Assembly (NCBI GenBank): GCA_027886785.1
Contig: JAPCJV010000023.1
Coordinates: 1-11,377 of the forward strand
Origin: Nitrososphaerota archaeon
Lineage (GTDB): Archaea; Thermoproteota; Nitrososphaeria; Nitrososphaerales; CADDZS01
Length of the DNA: 11,377 nucleotides
Direction of reading: 5' to 3'
Under the pieces are notes generated by a model. The model worked only from the letters and a program-made list of their open reading frames with translations, made no database searches and was not told the origin of the DNA. Both the position numbers and the translations under genes were made by a program. Below are positions 6,201 to 11,377 of the stretch, one piece after another (positions within the stretch are counted from its first letter, which is position 1; every line of letters starts with the position of its first letter).

Positions 6201-8165
6201 CTAACTGTATCCAATCCTTTTGAGCATCGAGAGATATCTCGGATCGGTTCTCACAGCGTCGAGCTCACGATCTATCCGCAGACTGATCACCTCGTGTTCG
6301 CCTATCTCGTAGGCTTTTTCCAAGAATTCAAATCCCTCATCGTTATCCCCTATCACAAAATACGCAAGGCACGCGAAATACGAGGAAAAAGCACTTGGGT
6401 CTTTTTCCAAGCTTAACTCTGCTAGCGCCTTTCTGGCTTCCTCTTTTTTGCCCATGTGAGCGTCCACGTATGCATGGCAAATTTTTACCAAGGCAGGTTT
6501 TGCACTTTTTGCATATTCTTGAAGCAGCTCGAGTACATCTGCGTACCTTTTCAAGTAGCACAGCGGTTGAACCTCGCTGTAGTATGACGGGCCAAAACCG
6601 GGCAAGATCTCTCGGGCTTTCTCGTAGTATTCGAGCGAAGCCGCCGCATTCCCCGAGTAGTACATACCATCCCCCACGTTCACATTGATTATCGGAGAGA
6701 GAGGATCGAGCTCGAGGGCTTTCTTGATCTCCCCAACTGCAACCTCCATTTGGTCCATCCCACTCAAGTAGTGCGCGTACCATTGGTGCGCAGTCGCGTA
6801 GTTCGGATTGATTTCTATAGCGCGCCTAAATTCCTTGTCGGCTTCCCTGAAGTTATGCTCCTCGTAGAAAAATATTGAGCCCAGTGTCGCATGCGGCTCT
6901 GCAATAGTATCATCAAGGGAGATCGCTTTCAACGCCAGATCCTTCGCGAGGTTACGATTTTCTTGGATCCTTCCGAAGTTGCTCCTCAACACGTAGTAGC
7001 AGTCGGCAAGCCCCGCGTATCCGAGCGCAAATTTTGGATCTCTCTTTATCGCCTCATTGAAGTATTCAATCGCTTTCGTTAATCCGGCTTCGCTTCTTTC
7101 GTTCCAGTAGTGCCGCCCCTTGAGATAGAGCGTGAAGCCCTCGACGCTCTCGCCCCTATGCCTGGTTTCGAGTTTTTTCTTTTCCTCCTCCACTAATCTG
7201 ATCCTCAGGGCGTCCGCTACTTTTTCCGCGATCTCGCTCTGGATCGCAAATATGTCATCCATTGTGCGATCGTAGTTTTGTGCCCACAAGTGACCCTCGC
7301 TTGCAGCGTCAATGAGCTGGATCGTGATTCTCACTTTGTTTGCGGCCTTTCGCACACTACCTTCAATGAGCGTGCCACTTCGGAGATCTCTGCCGATCTC
7401 CAACGCTCTTTTAGGCGTACTCTTGTATTGCATTATCGATGTCCGAGCGATCACCGTGAGCTCCCGTACCCCTGAAAGCGCTGTGATGAGCTCCTCCGTC
7501 ATCCCATCGGCGAAATACTCGTCATTGGGATCGGGGCTCATGTTTTTCAAGGGCATCACTGCGATTCTTCGAGTGTCTAGAGATTCTACCCCTGGTTCCG
7601 ATCCACCTTCCCACGGCATTAGGATCCTGTATACATTGACCGGGTCATTAACATTCTTCAGCCAGGCTGCCTCGACCAACTCGATCTTGGAGTCTAGCTT
7701 GTTGCGCACATGATCGTATACCTGCTGCGAGATGCTGATTCCTCCAGCTTCTGCGAGCGGTTGTATTCGAGACGCCACGTTCACAGCGTCGCCGAGAATG
7801 TCTTTCCCGCTTTCCACCACGTCGCCGAGATGTACTCCAATGCGCAGCTCGATCTGGTTCTCGGATCTAACGTACTGGTTTTTTTCATGCATTCTCTGCT
7901 GGATGGCTAGGGAGCATTTTACCGCTTGGAGGGCACTGGAAAACTCTACCAAGAACGCGTCTCCCATTGTCTTTACTTCGCGGCCGTCGTACTCTCCCAG
8001 TGCACCGCGTATCAGGCGGTTATTCTCCTCCAAAAGCCGGAGGGCGAGTGATTCGTCCTTCTGGGCGATGGAAGTAAATCCCACGATATCAGTGAACATG
8101 ACCGCCGCAAGCCTTCGCTTCTCTCCTTTACTTATGGAAGAGTCGCGATGGATCTCTGCCGCCAT
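6201..8165 (-). CDS. Class III adenylate cyclase-TolB-like-TPR regulator
   Basis: This 654-residue protein combines three modules. Residues 15-185 are a class III cyclase domain with both metal-binding aspartates (Asp26 in FTDIVGF, Asp69 in MGDAF), the Lys65 expected for adenine selection, and the VNVASR motif with Asn129 and Arg133 for catalysis, so it looks active and should make cAMP from ATP. Residues 199-322 (RIAVMPLKNMS to ALRIRL) form a TolB-N-terminal-like domain. Residues about 340-650 hold several TPR repeats (e.g. AIEYFNEAIKRDP, EADKEFRRAIEINP), probably for protein contacts. There is no membrane helix or signal peptide, so it is predicted cytosolic. The architecture is well known from soil bacteria, so transfer into an archaeal lineage is possible. 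Start ATG 8165 lies 72 bases from the divergent methyltransferase; the gene converges on the phosphoesterase with a 24-base gap. A cAMP receptor is not present here. Confidence 0.9.
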   Translation of the reverse strand: MAAEIHRDSSISKGEKRRLAAVMFTDIVGFTSIAQKDESLALRLLEENNRLIRGALGEYDGREVKTMGDAFLVEFSSALQAVKCSLAIQQRMHEKNQYVRSENQIELRIGVHLGDVVESGKDILGDAVNVASRIQPLAEAGGISISQQVYDHVRNKLDSKIELVEAAWLKNVNDPVNVYRILMPWEGGSEPGVESLDTRRIAVMPLKNMSPDPNDEYFADGMTEELITALSGVRELTVIARTSIMQYKSTPKRALEIGRDLRSGTLIEGSVRKAANKVRITIQLIDAASEGHLWAQNYDRTMDDIFAIQSEIAEKVADALRIRLVEEEKKKLETRHRGESVEGFTLYLKGRHYWNERSEAGLTKAIEYFNEAIKRDPKFALGYAGLADCYYVLRSNFGRIQENRNLAKDLALKAISLDDTIAEPHATLGSIFFYEEHNFREADKEFRRAIEINPNYATAHQWYAHYLSGMDQMEVAVGEIKKALELDPLSPIINVNVGDGMYYSGNAAASLEYYEKAREILPGFGPSYYSEVQPLCYLKRYADVLELLQEYAKSAKPALVKICHAYVDAHMGKKEEARKALAELSLEKDPSAFSSYFACLAYFVIGDNDEGFEFLEKAYEIGEHEVISLRIDRELDAVRTDPRYLSMLKRIGYS

Positions 8166-8237
8166 CTGTAGTCCGGCTGTTGCAACGGAGAACTAGACCT
8201 ATTAAGTTACAGTCCGGGGGATGGATGATTTACCCGT
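8166..8237. promoter_or_regulatory. Divergent promoter region, cyclase / methyltransferase
   Basis: This 72-base gap separates two divergent starts. The AT-rich stretch CTATTAAGTTAC (about 8198-8209) lies 30-40 bases from both start codons and is the only TATA-like candidate. It may serve either direction. No clear operator or Shine-Dalgarno site is seen. Confidence 0.35.
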
Positions 8238-8993
8238 TTGTCGGGAAAATTTGTGAACCGGTTCTCCGGGAAGGCGGAAATGTATGCAAAGTATCGGCCT
8301 GGGTATCCTCAAACTATTTTGAAAATCCTGACTGATGAAGCCGATTTCAATAGCGACCAAATTGTAGCAGACATCGGCTCGGGTACCGGCCTTCTCTCGA
8401 AAGTGTTCCTAGACAACGGCAACAAGGTATTCGGAGTAGAGCCGAATGACAAAATGCGCTCCTTCGGGGAAAAATATCTTTCAGAGTACGAAAAATTCGT
8501 AAGCGTGAGAGGGACCGCGGAAAAAACGGGGCTCGAGGATCGAAGCGTGGACCTCGTTACTGCCGGGCAGGCTCTTCACTGGTTTGATCGCGACGGCTGC
8601 CGGAAGGAGTTTGCGAGAATTCTGAAACCTAACGGGCACGTTCTGATTGTGTATAATGAGAGGACCAAGGACGGCAAAGGAGCAACCGAAGAGTACGAAA
8701 AAATAACAACTAAACACACGAAAAAAACTGAAGTTCCCGACATCGACGATGATTTTCTTTCCAAATTCTTCAGGACAAGTTACAAGAAATTTTCGATCGC
8801 AAACGAGCAGTCTCTGGACTTTGAAGGCTTGCTCGGAAGAGCCGAGTCCGCGTCTTATCTTCCATCCCAGGGACAGGCTGGTTTTGGAGCAATGAAGCGC
8901 GATCTTCAGAGTCTATTTGATTCTCACCAGAAGAACGGGAAAATAACCCTCCTGTATTCTACAGTTATTTTCCTGGGTCAAATTAGAGAATAG
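8238..8993 (+). CDS. Class I SAM-dependent methyltransferase
   Basis: This 251-residue soluble enzyme has a Rossmann-type SAM-binding fold. After the lead NRFSGKAEMYAKYRPGYP (7-24), typical of this subgroup, comes motif I VADIGSGTGLL (43-53), the acidic VEPN (67-70) that would bind the SAM ribose, RGTAEKTGL before motif II, and DLVTAGQALHWFD (105-117), then ILKPNGHVLIVY. These are the marks of the methyltransferase 11/25-type family often annotated as UbiE-like. The substrate is not evident. Length is normal for the group. The start TTG 8238 is uncertain; GTG 8253, giving the shorter NRFSGKAE start, is an alternative. It is divergent from the cyclase, and 78 bases separate it from the transporter gene. 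Confidence 0.85.
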   Translation: MSGKFVNRFSGKAEMYAKYRPGYPQTILKILTDEADFNSDQIVADIGSGTGLLSKVFLDNGNKVFGVEPNDKMRSFGEKYLSEYEKFVSVRGTAEKTGLEDRSVDLVTAGQALHWFDRDGCRKEFARILKPNGHVLIVYNERTKDGKGATEEYEKITTKHTKKTEVPDIDDDFLSKFFRTSYKKFSIANEQSLDFEGLLGRAESASYLPSQGQAGFGAMKRDLQSLFDSHQKNGKITLLYSTVIFLGQIRE

Positions 8994-9012
8994 ACGTGAT
9001 TCAACCCTAACA

Positions 9013-9026
9013 CCGTTGTGCAACGG
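9013..9026. other. Short hairpin between methyltransferase and transporter genes
   Basis: CCGTTG and CAACGG are perfect inverted repeats around TG, realistically a 5-bp stem with a GTGC loop. It starts 20 bases after the methyltransferase stop and has no following T-run, so it is not a clear terminator. Confidence 0.25.
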
Positions 9027-9071
9027 GTACACTCTAAAATAGGGTGCTGAGCAAAAAAGCGGGGTACTGCG

Positions 9072-10340
9072 ATGCCGGGCCTTCGCAAGGTAATCACGCT
9101 CCGGTACGCGATCGCCCTCTACGTGAGCTCCGTGCTAGGTCCCGGAATTTTAGTACTCCCGGGAATAGCTGCAAAGATCGCTGGGCCTGCCTCACTAATT
9201 GCATGGATCTTTCTCTCGCTCGCCAGTTACCCGTTTGCCTACACATTTGCATCTCTCTCCGCACGCCGTCCAGAGTCCGGCGGGGTGTACTCGTTTTCGA
9301 GAGAAAGCTTCGGCTTTGAAATCGCAACTGTAACGAGCTGGCTCTTTTCTCTGTGGTTCATTACCGGAGCTCCTGCCGTGACCCTTATTGCCGCTTCCTA
9401 CCTCGGCTACGCTTTTCCACTCACACGCCCCGAGACTTTTCTCATTGCGGCCGCGATCATTTTCACGACCTTCGTGGTGAACTATCGCGGAATTGTGGTC
9501 AGCAGCAAGATTCAGCTCGCAGTGATCGTTTCGATTCTAAGTTTGATCGTGGTCGCAACGCTCACCTCCGGGCATCTGGTGAAGCTGCAGAATTTCACTC
9601 CCTTTCTTCCGAATGGATGGATCCCCGTGGGAACGGCTGCCGCCCTAATTTTCTGGTCTTATCTCGGCTACGAGAATGTGTCCAACGTCGCCGAGGAATT
9701 TGAAAATCCGAAAAGGGATTTCCATCGGAGCATCATGCTGAGCGTCCTCGTTATCAGCGTGTTGTACATCTCGCTGTCCTTCGTCACCATTGGTACTCTC
9801 GCCTACCAATCCAGCGGAGGCGTGGCACCCTTTGCCGCACTCCTCTCCAACGTTCTGGGAACCTATGGTTCCGCCGGAACTGCAATCCTCTCGGCCTTCA
9901 TCATATTCGGCACGGGCAACGCGTACATGACCGGCATGTCGAGAGTAGTGTATGCGGCAGCAAAAGACGGAGGCTTCCCGAAGTTCATAGATCACATCGA
10001 CAAGAAAACGGGAACCCCCAACCGCGCGCTCGCAGTATTGTTTGGGTCTTCAGCGATCATGTTGATCATTTTTTACTTTCTCAACGTCGACCTTGAGACC
10101 GCGCTATTGATTCCCAGCGGCGCAGCGATCGTCGTCTATGTCATTGGATCCGGTGCGGGAATAAAGCTGCTCAAGGAAAGAGGAGCAAAGAGACTCCTCC
10201 CTGTGATCTCCCTCATCATTTCCCTAGTGATTCTCCCCTTCGTCGGAGTACTGCTTTCGGCGAGTCTGGCGGTCGCTGGCATCGCTTACGCGTACGCGAA
10301 ATATTCCAAGCGCGTCCCCTTGGTTCAAGTAAACGAGTGA
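9072..10340 (+). CDS. APC-superfamily amino-acid transporter
   Basis: This 422-residue integral membrane protein has about 12 hydrophobic helices and no large soluble domain. The first helix carries GPGILVLPG (23-31), the broken-helix substrate motif of the APC family. PESGGVYSF (67-75) follows helix 2, and FWSYLGYENVSNVAEE with ENPKRD (194-216) marks helix 6 and the following loop. These match the PotE/YjeH-type group (COG0531), whose members exchange or export amino acids. Length is typical. Amino acid and direction of transport cannot be read from the sequence. Start ATG 9072 has a weak TATA-like CTAAAATA (about 9034-9041) roughly 35 bases upstream. The final codons lie in the 25-base repeat shared, inverted, with the zinc-ribbon orphan gene, giving the unusual polar tail VQVNE. 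It converges on the PolD gene. Confidence 0.88.
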   Translation: MPGLRKVITLRYAIALYVSSVLGPGILVLPGIAAKIAGPASLIAWIFLSLASYPFAYTFASLSARRPESGGVYSFSRESFGFEIATVTSWLFSLWFITGAPAVTLIAASYLGYAFPLTRPETFLIAAAIIFTTFVVNYRGIVVSSKIQLAVIVSILSLIVVATLTSGHLVKLQNFTPFLPNGWIPVGTAAALIFWSYLGYENVSNVAEEFENPKRDFHRSIMLSVLVISVLYISLSFVTIGTLAYQSSGGVAPFAALLSNVLGTYGSAGTAILSAFIIFGTGNAYMTGMSRVVYAAAKDGGFPKFIDHIDKKTGTPNRALAVLFGSSAIMLIIFYFLNVDLETALLIPSGAAIVVYVIGSGAGIKLLKERGAKRLLPVISLIISLVILPFVGVLLSASLAVAGIAYAYAKYSKRVPLVQVNE

Positions 10341-10342
10341 TT
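10318..10342 (+). repeat. 25-base repeat over a stop codon, copy B
   Basis: This matches 3533-3557 on the opposite strand at 23 of 25 positions and spans the last codons, the TGA stop and two bases beyond. Repeat copy 2 begins 52 bases downstream. See copy A for the shared VQVNE ending. Confidence 0.75.
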
Positions 10343-10394
10343 AGCAGTCCGCCTTCCATTTGGAACCGCGCACATTAGACTAACACATATTTCC

Positions 10395-10478
10395 TTCATT
10401 TCTTTATGTAGCTATTTCTCGCACAATCGCGCAACAGTGCAAATTTTTGTACCGCTCAGCTTGAAACGAGCTGTCCGA
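10395..10478 (+). repeat. 84-base direct repeat, copy 2
   Basis: This is the partner of 3443-3526 in the same orientation. It lies between the convergent transporter and PolD genes, 17 bases after the PolD stop codon. It keeps CTTTATG and the CAGCT-N7-AGCTG hairpin (10457-10473). In the frame that continues from the upstream gene past its TGA, copy 2 has an internal TAG where copy 1 has a Trp codon. Confidence 0.85.
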
Positions 10479-10495
10479 GCGCGCCGCCCAGTTTT

Positions 10496-11377
10496 TCAGA
10501 ATAAGGTAGTTTGATTTTGCTCTACGGCATTTGGTTTTTTCTTTTTTCCGGAAGACCTTTCCTCGTCTAGATTTTCCGACTTTACCAACGACTCCACATT
10601 CGAGCCTGTTACGACTTGGATTACTTGCGCCTGAGGTACGGCTTGAACCTCCGCGATCGTCACAATCGTTTTAGCTTCCAGCTCGGCGGTTTGTGCAAAA
10701 TAATCGTTCATGTCGGATTGGTGTCCCTCAGGCTTGAACAAGGTGGCCAGCTCTTCAGAAGCCAAGACAAACCGGGACCTCAGATAATCTCCGACGTCAT
10801 ATTTCTGAGACAGTCTCAAACCCAACTGGAGATATTTCTCCACGGATCCTCGAGTGACCGAGGGTTGCAGGGCGCCGCCGCATGAAAGGCAGATGCCCTT
10901 GATCGGCATCCTCCGGTATTTTGTCGAACAGCTCTTGCATCGAAAACGCTGCGAAGTGTACGCCTTTGTATTTCCAATAATGTCCGGCAGGAGATGTGTG
11001 CGCAGGACAGACCTCACGACATCGTCCGGATTTATAGCGTTGATCTTCTGCGCAATCTCGATCTGCCGATCGAGTTTTTCAGTAAGGGTGTCCAGCGTGG
11101 AATAACTCGATCTATTGTTCTTGACCGTAATCAGGTTCGTGGCGTGCGTGAACCCAAAATCGTGGTACTGCTTTTCTGTCCCCAAGCGGTCCTTGATGAT
11201 CTCGATGTATTTCTTCGCCTCGCCCGGAGAAACTTTCTGCTCCGTCGCTTCGTAGAACGCAACCGGATAGGCCGAGCTGACGTCCATGTGGTGCGCCTGC
11301 CTCTGTACCTCTTTGGGCAAGATCAACGGCTGTATGAGCAAAGGCGCATCCATCAACCCTCCGATTATGGATGGGAG
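10496..11377 (-). CDS. polC: DNA polymerase D large subunit DP2, C-terminal part (partial)
   Basis: This is the C-terminal 293 residues of the catalytic subunit of archaeal replicative polymerase PolD; the frame is open to the right edge, and the double-psi-barrel catalytic core lies outside the window. The opening GGLMDAPL is the conserved segment just after the catalytic aspartates. FGFTHATNLI and HLLPDIIGN are family-typical, and a zinc finger follows: CKSC (147-150) and CLSC (163-166) in an FRCKSCSTKYRRMP context, then GSVEKYLQLG. In known PolD this region contacts the small subunit DP1 and the clamp. The lysine-rich tail (GKKKK) ends in QTTLF, similar to a shortened PCNA-binding (PIP) motif. 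The apparent TTG start at 11356 is an artefact of the window edge. No intein is visible in this part. The 84-base repeat follows its stop. Confidence 0.95.
   Translation of the reverse strand, partial: LPSIIGGLMDAPLLIQPLILPKEVQRQAHHMDVSSAYPVAFYEATEQKVSPGEAKKYIEIIKDRLGTEKQYHDFGFTHATNLITVKNNRSSYSTLDTLTEKLDRQIEIAQKINAINPDDVVRSVLRTHLLPDIIGNTKAYTSQRFRCKSCSTKYRRMPIKGICLSCGGALQPSVTRGSVEKYLQLGLRLSQKYDVGDYLRSRFVLASEELATLFKPEGHQSDMNDYFAQTAELEAKTIVTIAEVQAVPQAQVIQVVTGSNVESLVKSENLDEERSSGKKKKPNAVEQNQTTLF

Noticed and set aside
7312..8196. Plus-strand frames of 133 and 154 residues within the cyclase gene
   Set aside because: They overlap the well-supported cyclase and TolB-like domains on the other strand and show no recognisable features.
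9645..9995. 116-residue minus-strand frame within the transporter gene
   Set aside because: It is antisense to conserved transporter motifs and its composition is typical of a shadow frame.
1..11377. CRISPR array, tRNA/rRNA genes, insertion sequence with transposase, toxin-antitoxin pair
   Set aside because: I looked on both strands and saw no regularly spaced repeats, RNA folds, transposase motifs or small paired genes to support any of these.

Overview
The window looks archaeal. It carries the C-terminal part of the large (catalytic) subunit of the archaea-specific replicative polymerase PolD at the right edge. Its genes have TATA-like boxes about 25-35 bases before the start codon and almost no Shine-Dalgarno sites; the clearest is TTATATAA, 27 bases before the phosphoesterase ATG. 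TTG starts are common. The surface phosphoesterase with a Ser/Thr-rich stalk and C-terminal membrane anchor, and the cyclase-TPR regulator, suggest a soil or mesophilic member of the Thaumarchaeota (Nitrososphaeria) or a relative. That placement is inference; Thermoplasmatota cannot be excluded from sequence alone.

Layout, left to right. (1) 1-1111, minus: a membrane glycosyltransferase of the GT39/PMT type, broken by two +1 frameshifts and cut by the window edge. (2) 1299-2471, plus: a guanidino-group-modifying enzyme (amidinotransferase/arginine deiminase superfamily). (3) 2606-3127, minus: an unrecognised 173-residue protein with a C2CH zinc-finger-like tail. (4) 3128-3534: a 407-base region without a convincing gene but with hairpins and one copy of an 84-base repeat. 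(5) 3535-4392, minus: an orphan protein ending in a C4 zinc ribbon, divergent from (6) 4464-6176, plus: a secreted, membrane-anchored phosphoesterase (phospholipase C/acid phosphatase family). (7) 6201-8165, minus: a class III nucleotidyl cyclase fused to a TolB-like domain and TPR repeats, divergent from (8) 8238-8993, plus: a SAM methyltransferase. (9) 9072-10340, plus: an APC-type amino-acid transporter. (10) 10496-11377, minus: the PolD DP2 C-terminus.

The genes are mostly single transcription units with no obvious shared pathway. The best candidate for something undescribed is a set of related sequences at gene ends. An 84-base direct repeat (73/84 identical, no gaps) lies just after the stop codons of two unrelated minus-strand genes, 3535-4392 and the DP2 gene. 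A separate 25-base sequence (23/25 identical, inverted) encodes the same C-terminal VQVNE-stop in both the zinc-ribbon orphan and the amino-acid transporter, the gene converging on DP2. A third copy of the repeat's CAGCT-N7-AGCTG hairpin lies 135 bases from repeat copy 1. This suggests a dispersed 3'-end or mobile element, or recombination between gene ends.
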